A stretch of 64,000 bases of DNA from Burkholderiales bacterium (GCA_027493935.1 JAOSJV010000011.1:838589-902588); one strand, 5' to 3'; counted from the stretch's first letter, positions 27,627 to 37,305 are shown. Notes: a model not told the origin generated them from the sequence alone. Translations and numbers: made by a program.

Positions 27627-28875
27627 ATGATGGCCCGCGCCGCCGGCGCCCTCGCCTACCGCGACTACCGCTGGCTCTGGAGCGGCGGGCTTTTCTCGTA
27701 CTCGGCGCAGTGGATCAACCAGGTTGCGCTCGGGTGGCTCGCCTACGAGCTCACCGGCTCGGGCACCGTGCTCGGCGCGGTGCTCGGGGCGCGTGCCGTA
27801 CCGATCGTCCTGCTTGCGCCCTTAGCGGGCGTCGCCGCCGATCGCGTGCACCGGCGCACCTTGCTGATCGCCAGCCAAGCGCTGTTCTGTGCCGCCACAG
27901 CGGCCCTCGCGCTGCTGATCGCGAGCGGATCGGTGCGTGTCTGGCATCTCTTCGCGTTCACCTTCGTTCAGGGTACCGCACACGTCTTCGACCGCACCTC
28001 GCGCCAGTCGGCGATCCTCGATCTGGTGCCGCGCGAGGTCGCGTTCAACGCCGTGGCGCTGAACAATGTCGCGTTCGGCTTCACGCGCGTGCTATCGCCG
28101 GCAGTGGCGGGCTACCTGATCGCGTGGCTCTCCGCGGCGGCGAACTTCTTCGTGCAGGCGGGGCTCTACCTGCTGGCGATCGGTACGCTGCTGCGGCTGC
28201 CCACGCGCGAACGGCCGCGCTCCCCTGCCGCGGGCACGCTGTGGCACGGCCCTCACCGAGGGCTTTCGCTTCGCCGCCGGCGATGCGGCAGCCCGCGCGG
28301 TGTTGCTGGCGACCGCGGTGCCATACCTCTTTCTGATTCCGACCTGGGGTACGCTGCTGCCGGTGTACGCGAAGGACGTGCTTCATGCCGGCCCCGAGGG
28401 GCTCGGCTGGCTGATGACGGCGGTCGGCGTCGGCGCGCTGCTCGGCGGCGTCGCCTCGACCGCGCTCGGCCGCGTGGAGCGCTCGGGCTGGCTGCTGGTG
28501 GGCGCGAGCCTGGTGTTCTGTGCCGCGCTTCTCGGCGTCGCGGCGTCGCCGTCGATCCTGATCGCGGTGCCGTTCGTGATGCTTGCCGGCATCGGCGAGA
28601 TGGTGAGCGTCACGCTCGGCCAGTCGCTGCTTCAGGTGGCCGCACCCGACGCGAGCCGCGGGCGCGTGCTCAGCCTGCTGCAGTTCAATCCCGCACTGAT
28701 CTCGCTCGGCTCGGTAGCGGTTGGCATCGGTGTCGATCTTATCGGCGCGCCTGCGGTCACCGTCGTCGCGAGCCTTGCCGCGGCCGTGGCGACCGGCGCG
28801 CTCGCGTGGCGCTCGCGCGCGCTGCGCGAGCTCAGGCTCTCGCGCCTGGTCGCGCGCGGGCAGCGACGTCATTAA
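27627..28875 (+). CDS. MFS transporter (frameshifted)
   Basis: Restored length 415 residues with about eleven or twelve hydrophobic helices. It belongs to the enterobactin exporter (EntS-like) group: WLWSGGLFSYSAQWINQVAL at the start, LAPLAGVAADRVHRRTLL between helices 2 and 3, and GTAHVFDRTSRQSAILDLVP. One extra G at 28248-28249 breaks the frame in the central loop; its removal joins AGTLWH to ALTEGFRFAAGDAAARAV and makes the length a multiple of three. The start is an ATG at 27627 or 27630. It would export a small molecule. The nearness to the LysR gene suggests shared control. Confidence 0.85.
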
Positions 28876-28959
28876 CGTGCGGGCGGGAGTCTATCGACGG
28901 GCAACCGCAGCGCGACAGGATCCACGCTTGCGCGGGGCCGACGCGGCGCGCCGGCTGCG

Positions 28960-30132
28960 TCAGCCGAGCGCGATCGCGACCGCGGTGACGGTCGCGAGCG
29001 CGAGGGCGATCGGCAGCAACCGCGCGCGTGTCCTGCGCCGAGCGCGTTGTCGCACGTCCGCGGCTCGCGTGCCCGCGCACACTTGCCCGGCGACTGCGCT
29101 CCCCGTCCCGGTCGCCTCGGCGAGCGCGCGCAGCGCCGCATGCGAGTCGAACCGCCGCGCAAGCGCCAGGCGCGGGCCAGTTTCCGCACCGGCGTCGCGG
29201 CGGGCAGCGGCATGGTTTGGGTGAACGCGGACCGGTCCACGCCTGCGGCGGGTACGGGTGCGGGCGTGGGCGCCGCTGCGCCCGCCGGCTTCACGGCGGC
29301 GCTCAGCGACGCGCGCACATCCGCGGCGAGCTCCTCGGCGCCCGGGTAGCGGCGCGCCGGATCCTTCGCCAGCGCGCGTGCTACGACGAGGTCGAGCATC
29401 GTCGGCACCGCGGGATTCAGGCGGCTCGGCGCCGGCGGCTCGAACGTCGTCACCCGGTACATGATCGCCTGCACGTCGTCGCCGCCAAACGGCGGTACGC
29501 CGGCGAGCATCTCGTAGAGCACGACCCCGAGCGCGAAGATGTCTGCGCGCGCGTCGACCGGCTGGCCGAGCACCTGCTCGGGCGACATGTAGCGCGGCGA
29601 GCCGAGCCGCAGGCCGGTCTGCGTCTTGACCTCGGAGGTGCGCACGCGGGCGATGCCGAAGTCCGTGATCTTCGCGCGGTTGCCGCGCATCACCATGATG
29701 TTCGACGGCTTGACGTCGCGGTGCACGATGCCGCGCTCGTGGGCGAAGGCGAGCCCCTCGGCGATTTGCGCGGCGATCTCGACCGCCGTGGCGAGCGGCA
29801 GGCGCCCGCGTCCGAGGAGATCGCGCAGCTCCTCGCCGTCGAGCAGCTCCATCGCCATGTACAGGACGTTCTGCTCGCGGCCGACGTCGTAGACGGTGAT
29901 GACGTTCGGGTGGCTCAGGCCGCCGGCCGCGCGCGCCTCCTGCATGAAGCGCGCCTCGTGGTCGGCGCGCTCGGCGAGGTCGCCCGACATGTTGATGGTC
30001 TTGATCGCGACCGGCCGGTCGAGCACGTCGTCGACCGCCTCGTAGACGATGCCCATGGCGCCGCGGCCGAGCTCGCCGAGAATACGGTAGCGCCCGATGC
30101 GCTCCCTGCGCGGCGGCGGCGTTCTCGCTCAC
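28960..30132 (-). CDS. Serine/threonine protein kinase with C-terminal membrane helix (two frameshifts)
   Basis: A Hanks-type kinase of 390 residues after repair. The GTG start at 30132 overlaps the upstream stop (GTGA). One base missing in the three-G run at 30104-30106 separates the first residues (SENAAAAQG) from ERIGRYRILGELGRGAMG. A second shift near 29176-29200 restores a tail ending LLPIALALATVTAVAIAL, a membrane helix. Kinase motifs are intact: PVAIKTINM, GIVHRDVKPSNIMV, AKITDFGIAR and RYMSPEQVLG. The region between kinase and helix is Pro/Ala rich. No PASTA or other sensor is visible. It follows the PEGA/cyclase-like gene in one operon. Confidence 0.85.
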   Translation of the reverse strand: MSENAAAAQGAHRALPYSRRARPRRHGHRLRGGRRRARPAGRDQDHQHVGRPRRARRPRGALHAGGARGRRPEPPERHHRLRRRPRAERPVHGDGAARRRGAARSPRTRAPAARHGGRDRRANRRGARLRPRARHRAPRRQAVEHHGDARQPREDHGLRHRPRAHLRGQDADRPAARLAALHVARAGARPAGRRARRHLRARGRALRDARRRTAVWRRRRAGDHVPGDDVRAAGAEPPESRGADDARPRRSTRAGEGSGAPLPGRRGARRGCARVAERRREAGGRSGAHARTRTRRRRGPVRVHPNHAAARRDAGAETGPRLALARRFDSHAALRALAEATGTGSAVAGQVCAGTRAADVRQRARRRTRARLLPIALALATVTAVAIALG

Positions 30133-31189
30133 GGCTTCAGCCCGCGGAAGAAGTCGCGCACGCCGCGCGCAGCCTGGCGCACGTCGCGCTTGAAGCCGTC
30201 GACGCTCGAGCCGTCCTGCGCCGGCGCGTGCCGCGGCGGCGCCTTCGCGGTCTGGCCCTTCGCCGTGGCGTTGCGGGCGGGCGGCGCTTTCGGTGACGGC
30301 GTTGCGACCGGCGCCGGCGGCTCGGGTTCCGGCGTCGCCACGGGCGAAGGCGGCGGCGGAACGCGTGCCGCACCGTCATGCTCTGGCCCGGCTGCAGGTC
30401 CACCTGCAGCGTCAGCGGCGCGTTGTCGCCGTTACGCACCTCGATCGTGTGGCGTCCCGCAGGCACTTCGAGTTGCTCGAGCGGCGGCGTGCGGCCGCGC
30501 CGCTCTCGGTCGACGTACACGTCGCCCCACGGACGGACCGCGAGGGCGAGCAGGGCAGGTTGCCGGGACCGTTCGGCCCGCGCGTGGCGCGTGCGGCGCA
30601 CGGCGACGCCCGCCGCGAGGATGCCGAAGACGCCAAGCGTGCCGAGCACGAACGCGCGGCGGCGGCGCGACCCCGCTTGCGCGCCGCCGGGTGCAAAGAG
30701 CTCGTGCGCGCGCACGGTGGCATCGGTGTAGGTGCCCGAGGGACGCAGCGCCTCGGCGCGTTCCGGGGCGCTCTCGGCGAGCGCATCGCGGAAGCTGCGC
30801 GACACGAGCATCGCGCCGGGCTGCGCGAACTCGGCCACCGCGGCGCTCGCTGCGAGCGCGTCGCCCACCAGGGCGGGGCCGTGCGCACCAGGCGCGGCGA
30901 GCCTCACCGGGCCGTGGTTGATGCCGACCGCGAGCGGCAGGCCGGTAGCCGTCGCGCCCAGCCGCTCGCCGAGCGCGAGCGCCGTCTCGGCGCCGTCGAG
31001 GACCACGACCGCTGCGCCTTCCGGCGCGTCGAGCACGATGCGGCGGGCCGCGTCCAGCGGCGCAATCGCGGCTTCGAGCGCGTCCTCGAGGCCCTCCTTC
31101 AGTCTCGCCTGCTCGGCGACCGGCTTCGCGCCGAAGTCCGCGAGCCGGAGGAAGACCACGGAAGCGGGCAGGGCGTTCGCTTCAGCCAT
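30129..31189 (-). CDS. Nucleotide cyclase-homology / PEGA membrane protein (frameshifted)
   Basis: Restored length 353 residues from an ATG at 31189 (MAEANALPASVVFLRLAD); one at 31207 is also possible. Residues about 8-170 resemble a class III nucleotide cyclase homology domain (VGINHGPVRLAAPG, LVGDALAASAAVAEFAQPGA), but the second metal aspartate is not obvious, so catalysis is doubtful. A membrane helix (AFVLGTLGVFGILAAGVAV) precedes a PEGA domain (WGDVYVDRERRGRTPPLEQL and VPAGRHTIEVRNGD). One base missing near 30359 breaks the frame before a Pro-rich linker and a basic end (DVRQAARGVRDFFRGLKP). It is coupled to the kinase gene, so it may be its partner or substrate. Confidence 0.75.
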
Positions 31190-31311
31190 GATGGCGCATC
31201 GTGCCATCGGCGCGCCCTGCGGCCGAGGAAAGTCTGCACACCGGGCGCCAACCCGGGCGGCGGGGTGACGTCGCGCGGCGCATTGTGCCCCGGCGCGGCG
31301 AGCGGATCCGG

Positions 31312-31692
31312 TCACTTGCGGCGCCCGAGCCGCGCCTTGAGATCCGCAAAGGGCTGGTGCGTGGCCGGCGTCGGGCGCGTCTCCGGCGCCTCGGGGTCGC
31401 GGCCGTGCTCGGTGAGGAAGCGCTGGTGCTCGTTCTCGTGGCAGTAGGTGCAGAGCAGCTCCCAGTTGCTGCCGTCGGGCGGGTTGTTGTCGTGGTTTTG
31501 GTCCTTGTGGTGGACCTCGAGGAGCTGCAGGTTCGCGTGCGTGAACTCGCGGCCGCAGCGCCCGCACACCCACGGAAAGAGCTTGAGCGCCTGCTCGCGG
31601 TAGCCCTTCGCGCGCGCCTCGCGCGCGCGGCGCGCCTCGGCGACGATGCGGTCGAGGCGCGCGCTGTCGGGGCGTCCGTCCCTCGTCGGCAT
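31312..31692 (-). CDS. yajD: HNH endonuclease-like protein YajD
   Basis: A 126-residue protein. GGAGG sits well for the ATG at 31692 (MPTRDGRPDSARLDRIVA); an ATG at 31698 would lie right against it. The HNH fold is clear: WVCGRCGREFTHANLQ with a CxxC pair, LLEVHHKDQNHDNNPPDG with the HH and N residues, and LLCTYCHENEHQRF with the second CxxC and final H. The basic helical N-terminus may bind DNA. YajD homologues are short HNH nucleases of unknown physiological substrate. Confidence 0.87.
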   Translation of the reverse strand: MPTRDGRPDSARLDRIVAEARRAREARAKGYREQALKLFPWVCGRCGREFTHANLQLLEVHHKDQNHDNNPPDGSNWELLCTYCHENEHQRFLTEHGRDPEAPETRPTPATHQPFADLKARLGRRK

Positions 31693-31699
31693 GGCCATC

Positions 31700-32029
31700 C
31701 TCCGTAGTGTTGCCGTCACTGCGCAAGTTTGCCGCGTTCGCGCGGCCGCTGCAGTCGTGGCGTTGGTACCACGCCATTCCCGTCCGCGCCCTCCCCGAGA
31801 GGTTCCCGCTGGCCCGGTCGATCCCGGCGCGATGGACGCCCTCGCGCACTGCTGCGCCGGCGCGGACGTGGCGGTGCACGCTTCGCTCGCCGCCGATGCC
31901 CTGCGCGTCTGCGAGAGCGCGTGCGACGCGATCGCGTTCTTCGTCGGACAGGGCGTGCGCGCCTACTGCCACCTTCTGCGCCCGCAGACCGGCACCGCGT
32001 TCCCTGTCGCGGTCGTCGCCGCCGTGTCG
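31700..32029 (+). other. Gap of about 330 bp with a coding-like but unassigned segment
   Basis: The gap between the yajD start and the ettA stop has no recognisable gene. From about 31831 to 32030 one plus-strand frame (beginning MDALAHCCAGADVAVHAS) shows the codon pattern of real genes here: G/C in nearly every third position and a balanced second position. Upstream, 31707-31825 looks similar in another plus frame (LRKFAAFARPLQSWRWYH). A short gene broken by shifts is possible. There is no ribosome site and no family match I can name. Confidence 0.25.
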
Positions 32030-33703
32030 CTACGCGACCAGCGGGTTGTACCTGATCCGGTGCGGGTTGTCGGCCTCCTCGCCGAGCCGCTTGCGCCGGT
32101 CGGCGAGGTAGTCGGCGAAGTTGCCCTCGAACCACACGGCCTGGCTGTCGCCCTCGAACGAGAGGATGTGCGTCGCAATGCGGTCGAGGAACCAGCGGTC
32201 GTGCGAGATCACCACCGCGCAGCCGGGGAAGTCGAGCAGCGCCTGCTCGAGCGCGCGCAGCGTCTCGACGTCGAGGTCGTTGGTCGGCTCGTCGAGCAGC
32301 AGCACGTTGCCCCCGCTCCGCAGGAGCTTCGCGAGGTGCACGCGGTTGCGCTCGCCGCCGGAGAGCTCGCCTACGCGCTTCTGCTGGTCCGGGCCCTTGA
32401 AGTTGAAGCGCGCGACGTAGCCGCGGCTCTGCGTCTCGTAGGCGCCGACGCGGATGATGTCCTGCCCGTCGGAGATCTCCTCCCACACGGTCTTCTTCGG
32501 ATCGAGCGTGTCGCGGCTCTGGTCGACGTAGGCGAGCTTGACCGTGTCGCCCACGCGGATCGTCCCGGCGTCGGGCTCCTCCTGCCCGACCAGGATGCGG
32601 AAGAGTGTCGTCTTGCCGGCGCCGTTCGCGCCGATCACGCCGACGATGCCGCCGGGCGGGAGGCGGAACGAGAGGCCGTCGAAGAGCAGCCGCTCGCCGT
32701 AGACCTTGCGCAGGCTCTCGGCCTCGATCACGAGGTCGCCGAGGCGCGGGCCGGGCGGGATGTAGATCTCGTTCGTCTCGTTGCGCGCCTGGTACTCCTG
32801 CGAGGCGAGCTCGTCGAAGCGCGCGAGGCGCGCCTTGCTCTTCGCCTGGCGCGCCTTCGGGTTCTGCCGCACCCATTCCAGCTCGGCCTTCATCGTCTTG
32901 ATGCGCGCGGCCTCCTGCTTCGCCTCGACCTCGAGGCGCTTCTCCTTCTGCTCGAGCCAGGAGGAGTAGTTGCCCTCCCACGGGATGCCGTAGCCGCGGT
33001 CGAGCTCGAGGATCCACCCCGCCACGTTGTCGAGGAAGTAGCGGTCGTGGGTCACCGCGATGACCGTCCCCGGGAAGCGCTCGAGATAGCGCTCGAGCCA
33101 CTGCACCGAGAGCGCGTCGAGGTGGTTGGTCGGCTCGTCGAGGAGCAGCATGTCCGGCTCGGACAGCAGCAGCCGGCAGAGCGCGACGCGGCGCTGCTCG
33201 CCGCCGGAAAGCTTGGTGACGTCCGCGTCCCACGGCGGCAGCCGCAGCGCGTCGGCGGCGACCTCGAGCTTGCGCTCCACCTCCCAGCCGCCGGCGGCGT
33301 CGATCTTCGCCTGCAGCTCACCCTGCTCCTCGAGCAGCCTCGCCATCTCGTCGTCGTCCATCGGCTCGGCGAACCGTTCGGCTATCGCGTTGAAGCGGTG
33401 CACGAGCGCGACCGTTGCTGCGAGCCCCTCCTCGACGTTGCCGCGCACGTCCTTGGCCGGATCGAGGTGCGGCTCCTGGTGCAGGAAGCCGATGCGCAGA
33501 TTCGGCATCGGGATCGCCTCGCCCTCGAAGTTCGTGTCCTCGCCCGCCATGATCCTCAGCAGGCTCGACTTGCCCGAGCCGTTCAGCCCGAGCACGCCGA
33601 TCTTGGCGCCGGGGAAGAACGAGAGCGAGATGTTCTTCAGGATGACGCGTTGCGGCGGGACGATCTTCCCGACGCGGCGCATGGTGTAGACGTATTGGGC
33701 CAT
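32030..33703 (-). CDS. ettA: Energy-dependent translational throttle protein EttA (ABC-F)
   Basis: A 557-residue soluble protein with two ABC domains, the usual EttA length. Start at ATG 33703 ([18 protein letters not shown]), the family's typical beginning. Walker A sites are [14 protein letters not shown] and [14 protein letters not shown]. Both signatures read LSGGE, and the Walker B sites continue as DEPTNHLD and DEPTNDLD. The linker between domains holds the P-site tRNA interaction motif region (KMKAEL-like, [20 protein letters not shown]). EttA binds the ribosomal E site and couples translation initiation to the ATP/ADP ratio. This gene is intact despite its length. Confidence 0.95.
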   Translation of the reverse strand: MAQYVYTMRRVGKIVPPQRVILKNISLSFFPGAKIGVLGLNGSGKSSLLRIMAGEDTNFEGEAIPMPNLRIGFLHQEPHLDPAKDVRGNVEEGLAATVALVHRFNAIAERFAEPMDDDEMARLLEEQGELQAKIDAAGGWEVERKLEVAADALRLPPWDADVTKLSGGEQRRVALCRLLLSEPDMLLLDEPTNHLDALSVQWLERYLERFPGTVIAVTHDRYFLDNVAGWILELDRGYGIPWEGNYSSWLEQKEKRLEVEAKQEAARIKTMKAELEWVRQNPKARQAKSKARLARFDELASQEYQARNETNEIYIPPGPRLGDLVIEAESLRKVYGERLLFDGLSFRLPPGGIVGVIGANGAGKTTLFRILVGQEEPDAGTIRVGDTVKLAYVDQSRDTLDPKKTVWEEISDGQDIIRVGAYETQSRGYVARFNFKGPDQQKRVGELSGGERNRVHLAKLLRSGGNVLLLDEPTNDLDVETLRALEQALLDFPGCAVVISHDRWFLDRIATHILSFEGDSQAVWFEGNFADYLADRRKRLGEEADNPHRIRYNPLVA

Positions 33704-33896
33704 GAAGCAAAGTGGGTAGTGGGCGGTGAGCGGTGGGCAGCACGCACCGGCGCGCGGGCGCTTCGGCGCGGCGGCGCTCGGGCGCGCACGCGCGGCGACG
33801 AGGGCGCTATTATCGCGCCTCCCGGCCGCGGGCGCGAGGGGCAGCCCGCGGCGGCCGAACAGGAGGCCGGGCAGGAGGTCAAGCGGACGACCACGC

Positions 33897-34601
33897 ATGC
33901 TCATCTCGTACTTCATCGTCTATCAGCGCGGCGCGCGCCTCGACCTGGTCGCGAGCGATGCCGACCGGGAGCGCTTCGCCGGGATCCTGCGCGCGACGCC
34001 GGGGCTCGCCAAGGCGCTCGTCTACACGCCCGACTCAGCGGCCGACCCTTACCTGAACGATGGCCTTCCGCCGCCGCTCGCGGCGCAGCTCTACTTCGGC
34101 GACGTCGCCGATCTGGAGGCGGCGCTCGCGCGCGACGGCCACCTGCAGGCGCTCGCGGCGCCCGGCGCGCTGCCGAGCCTCGCGGGCGCCGAGGTCGTGC
34201 AGCAGGCGATGCTCACGCGCACGTTCGCGGTGCCCGACCCGGTCTTTCGCACCGCGCCCGGCAGGCTCCCGTGCAGCTACCTCGTCGCCTATCCCGGACC
34301 GGCCGCGGACCTGAACGAGTGGCTCGCGTTCTACGTCACCCATCACCCGGTGCCGATGGCGAAGCTGCCCGGCATCCGCGAGATCGAGATCCTGACCCGC
34401 ATCGACTGGTGCGGCTTCCTGCCATGGCCGCGCGCGAACGACATGCTCCGGAACAAGGTGGTGTTCGACGCCGCCGCCGCGCTCGCCGCCGCGCTCGCCT
34501 CGCCGGTGCGCCACGAGATGCGGGCCGACTACAAGCGCTTTCCGCCGTTTGCAGGCGGCGTCAGCCACTTCCCGATGGCAACGCTCGCGGTGGTGCCGTA
34601 A
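33897..34601 (+). CDS. EthD-like / dimeric alpha-beta barrel protein
   Basis: A 234-residue protein starting at the ATG at 33897 ([18 protein letters not shown]). It seems to contain two ferredoxin-like repeats. The second has [20 protein letters not shown] followed by [18 protein letters not shown], the EthD/YCII-like arrangement in which a substrate lies near a conserved HxPxxxKLPG. The end reads [20 protein letters not shown]. Such proteins occur beside degradation pathways, but no such partner is adjacent, and the nearest downstream genes read the other way. Function not defined. Confidence 0.7.
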   Translation: MLISYFIVYQRGARLDLVASDADRERFAGILRATPGLAKALVYTPDSAADPYLNDGLPPPLAAQLYFGDVADLEAALARDGHLQALAAPGALPSLAGAEVVQQAMLTRTFAVPDPVFRTAPGRLPCSYLVAYPGPAADLNEWLAFYVTHHPVPMAKLPGIREIEILTRIDWCGFLPWPRANDMLRNKVVFDAAAALAAALASPVRHEMRADYKRFPPFAGGVSHFPMATLAVVP

Positions 34602-34620
34602 CGGCGTCTGCGTCGCCTAT

Positions 34621-34745
34621 CCCCTCCTTTCCAAGGAGGGGTGCCGCGCAGGACGCGCGGCGGGGTGGTTGCTGCGCTTGCAGTATTGCCCGACCCCCGC
34701 ACCACCCCGGCCGCTTCGCGGCCACCCTCCTCGGAGAGGAGGGGA
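34621..34745. repeat. Compound inverted repeat, probable dispersed intergenic element
   Basis: About 125 bp with three hairpins: CCCCTCCTTTCCAAGGAGGGG (21 bases, split here as the two arms CCCCTCCTT and AAGGAGGGG at 34621-34641), GGCCGC-TTC-GCGGCC at 34709-34723, and CCCTCCT..AGGAGGG at 34725-34743. The two ends are also rough complements of one another, with GGCGGGGTGGTT facing ACCACCCCGGCCGC. It lies in the 200-bp gap between the EthD-like gene and the convergent polyene cluster. The shape is that of a repeated intergenic element, which may also stop transcription from both sides. Confidence 0.55.
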
Positions 34746-34801
34746 CCGGAACACGCGGCGCGTCGCAGCGCGCCGAAGGACGGCCGGCCGCGGATGCCTC
34801 T

Positions 34802-35257
34802 TCAGCCGCCGGCTTGCGGCTTGTCGGCCGCCCGCAGCGCGACCGTCGCCCGCCCCTCGGCCACCTTGCGGGTTCCGGCGCTGACCTCGAACGCGTAGAC
34901 GAGGCCGCCGGCGCCCGCGGCGAGGCGCGTGGCGCGCACGAGCAGATCGTCCCCGAGCGCGTCGAGGGTGTCGACGTGCAGCCGCACGTCGCGCACGGCG
35001 ACCAGAAAGCCCGGCGCAGCGTCCGCGCCGTCGCGCGCGGCCGCCAGCCCGCCGTGCGCCGCCATCGCCTGCGCCGCGTACTCGATCGCGACGAGCGCCG
35101 GCAGCCGGCCGTTCACGCGCAGCGGGTGGTCCGCCGCGCGGTGGCTCGACGCGCGGCACGCGATCCTCTCGGGACTCGCAGACTCGATCGTATCGAGCAG
35201 GCACATCGTGCCACGGTGCGGCAGCAGGCGCGCGAGCGCCGGATCAGCGGGCGGCAT
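34802..35257 (-). CDS. Hotdog-fold 3-hydroxyacyl-ACP dehydratase-like protein of the polyene cluster
   Basis: A 151-residue protein, start ATG 35257 (MPPADPALARLLPHRGTM). It has the FabZ-like opening (LLPHRGTMCLLDTIESAS), then NGRLPALVAIEYAAQAMAAHGG, where the helix carries the catalytic Glu, and a beta sheet ending EGRATVALRAADK. In aryl polyene clusters a protein of this type dehydrates the growing chain together with a second dehydratase. It is the last gene of the leftward cluster and overlaps the preceding ketosynthase-like gene by 14 bp, which indicates translational coupling. Confidence 0.82.
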   Translation of the reverse strand: MPPADPALARLLPHRGTMCLLDTIESASPERIACRASSHRAADHPLRVNGRLPALVAIEYAAQAMAAHGGLAAARDGADAAPGFLVAVRDVRLHVDTLDALGDDLLVRATRLAAGAGGLVYAFEVSAGTRKVAEGRATVALRAADKPQAGG

Positions 35258-36053
35258 CGACCCGCACCCGCAGCGCGTCCCCGCCGTCGAGGGGTAGCAG
35301 TACCGTCGCGTCCTCGCGCCGCGCGATCGGCGCGAGCAGCGCGAGCGCGCGCAGCGTCGGGTTCGCGCACCTCAGCGCCTCGAGCTCCGGCGCGCGCATG
35401 GCGGTGACTGCGGTGGTCTCGTCGGCGCCGGGCGCGAGCCCGAGCGTGAGCCGGGCGAGCGAAGCGCCGCGGGGCTGCGGGCGCAGCACGAGCGCGAGGC
35501 CGGCACCGCAGTCGATCGGGTGCAGCGCGTACAGCGGCGCGGGCATCGGCAGGTCGTAGGCGACGAGCAGCATGTCGCGCTGCTCGATCGCCGCCTGCGT
35601 CGCCGCCTCCAGCAACCCGGCCGCGAACGCGCCGTCCAGCCCGATCACCGCGTTGCTCGGCGCTTGGCTCCGCACCGCGATGCTCCAGTAGCCGCCGGTC
35701 GCGTTCTGCACCGAGTTGTGGAACCGGGTGGGCGAGACCTCGGGCGCAGCGCCGGCGAGCGAAGAGCAGATGTGGTGCAAGTTCTCGCCGTCGCCGTCGG
35801 CCGAGGCGAAGACGCTCGCGAGCGCGCCGGCGTCGACGCCGGCGTGCGCGGCGGCCTCCTGCGCGACCGCGATCGCGAGGCGCACGACCTGGCCGGCGCG
35901 CCGCCGCTCGGCGGGCGGCAGGGCGTCGGGCATGGCATGCTCGAGCGGTCTCGGGTTGTAGCGCACGCCGCCGGCGAGCAGCGCGCGCAGCGCGTCCCAG
36001 CCCGCGAGCCCCGGGGCGGCGACGCCGATGCCGCAGAGGTGAACGCCGATCAC
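35244..36053 (-). CDS. Ketosynthase-like protein (chain-length-factor type, PF13723-like)
   Basis: A 269-residue, N-terminally ketosynthase-like protein from the ATG at 36053 (MIGVHLCGIGVAAPGLAG). It has FASADGDGENLHHICSSLAG, RFHNSVQNATGGYWSIAV and LVAYDLPMPAPLYALHP. The usual active-site Cys motif (TACSS) is absent, as in the short ketosynthase-like partners of aryl polyene systems that form heterodimers with a full ketosynthase. It overlaps the full ketosynthase gene by 4 bp at its start and the dehydratase gene at its end. It would help set chain length or stabilise the complex. Confidence 0.87.
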   Translation of the reverse strand: MIGVHLCGIGVAAPGLAGWDALRALLAGGVRYNPRPLEHAMPDALPPAERRRAGQVVRLAIAVAQEAAAHAGVDAGALASVFASADGDGENLHHICSSLAGAAPEVSPTRFHNSVQNATGGYWSIAVRSQAPSNAVIGLDGAFAAGLLEAATQAAIEQRDMLLVAYDLPMPAPLYALHPIDCGAGLALVLRPQPRGASLARLTLGLAPGADETTAVTAMRAPELEALRCANPTLRALALLAPIARREDATVLLPLDGGDALRVRVDAAR

Positions 36054-37237
36054 GGCATGCGCGCGAACACGAGGCTCGCGTTGTTACCGCCGAAACCGAG
36101 CGCGTTCACCAGCACTGCCGCGACCGGACGCTCGCGGGTCGCGAGCTGGACGGCGCGTCCGCACGCGGGATCGACGCTTGTCGTGTTGGCGGTGCCCGGG
36201 ACGAAGCCGTGCTCGATCGAGAGCGCCGCGGCGACGGCACCGAGGATGCCCGCGGCGCCCAGGGTGTGGCCGAGGTGGCCCTTGATCGAGGTCACCGGCA
36301 CGTCCGCCCCGATCACCCGCGCGATCGCACGCGCCTCGACCGCGTCGTTGTTGCGGGTCGCCGTGCCGTGGGCCTGCACGCAGTCGATGTCGCTTCCGCG
36401 CCGTCCGCAGCGTCCGAGCGCGGCGGCCATCGCGAGCGCGGCGCCGCGACCCTCGGGGTGCGGCGCCGACATGTGGTACGCATCGACGCTCTCGCCGTAG
36501 CCGACGAGCGCGACGCGGTGCGCGCGGCCCGGCGTGCGCTCGAGCAGCGCAAGACCCGCAGCCTCGCCGAGCGAGAGGCCGTCGCGCGCGGCGTCGAAAG
36601 GGCGGCACGGCGCGCTCGAGACGAGCTGCAGCGCACCGAACCCGTGCAGCGTCGTGCCACAGAGGCTGTCCACGCCGGCGACCACCGCGGCGTCGCACAG
36701 TCCGGCGGCGAGCCAGCGCGCGGCGGTCGCGAACACCTTCGCGCTCGACGAGCATGCGGTCGAGATCGCGAGCATCGGCCCGCGCAGCGCGCACGCCTGA
36801 CGCACGAACCCGGCGAGCGCCGCGAAGTTGTGCGCCGTCGCATAGCGCACTGTGGCGGGCAGCGCACCGGTCGCGGGATCGCGCGCGCGGTAGGCGAGCT
36901 CGGTCTCGAGGATGCCCGAGGTGCTGGTGCCGACGATCGTCGCGACGCGCGCGGCGCCGTGCCGCGTCCGCGCTGCCGCGACCGCGTCGGCGAAGCCGTC
37001 CTGCCCGAGCGCGAGCCACGCGAGCCGGTGGTTGCGGCAATCGTACTCGGCGAGATCGGCCGGCAGCCGCACCGCCTCGAGGCCGGCGACGCGGCCGATG
37101 AAGCCGCCGCTCGGCGCGTGCGCAAAATCGTTCGGCGCGAGCCCCGGGCGCATCTCGCGCAGGGCGTCGCAAGTGTCTGCCCGCCCGGCGCCGACGGCGC
37201 TCACTGCGGTGTACGCATTGACGAAGAGCGGCTGCAC
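36050..37237 (-). CDS. Beta-ketoacyl-ACP synthase (FabF type) of the polyene cluster
   Basis: About 395 residues if read from a GTG at 37237 (QPLFVNAYTAVSAVGAG). The Cys-His-His triad is complete: LAISTACSSSAKVFATA, VQAHGTATRNNDAVEA and IKGHLGHTLGAAG. The end NALGFGGNNASLVFARMP is standard. It would carry out decarboxylative extension of the ACP-bound chain with malonyl-ACP. No ATG is available. A TATACT box lies at 37263-37268 on the minus strand about 26 bases upstream, so an internal promoter is possible but has no clear -35. The downstream short ketosynthase-like gene overlaps by 4 bp, suggesting a heterodimer. Confidence 0.9.
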   Translation of the reverse strand: MQPLFVNAYTAVSAVGAGRADTCDALREMRPGLAPNDFAHAPSGGFIGRVAGLEAVRLPADLAEYDCRNHRLAWLALGQDGFADAVAAARTRHGAARVATIVGTSTSGILETELAYRARDPATGALPATVRYATAHNFAALAGFVRQACALRGPMLAISTACSSSAKVFATAARWLAAGLCDAAVVAGVDSLCGTTLHGFGALQLVSSAPCRPFDAARDGLSLGEAAGLALLERTPGRAHRVALVGYGESVDAYHMSAPHPEGRGAALAMAAALGRCGRRGSDIDCVQAHGTATRNNDAVEARAIARVIGADVPVTSIKGHLGHTLGAAGILGAVAAALSIEHGFVPGTANTTSVDPACGRAVQLATRERPVAAVLVNALGFGGNNASLVFARMP

Positions 37238-37305
37238 GGTGCGATGCGGAATGCTCGCTGCCAGTATAGCAGCGCGCCTCGCACCCGCGCGCCGCTGGCG
37301 GCGCG

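Noticed and set aside
31646-35407. A very long plus-strand open frame of 1253 codons over ettA and beyond
   Set aside because: It is antisense to ettA and to the first polyene-cluster genes, is rich in Arg, Glu, His and Val without any fold, and exists only because GC-rich genes leave the opposite strand free of stops.
37263-37268. TATACT as a firm internal promoter of the ketosynthase gene
   Set aside because: The box is good and well placed, but no -35 element lies 16-18 bases upstream, so I mention it only as a possibility.
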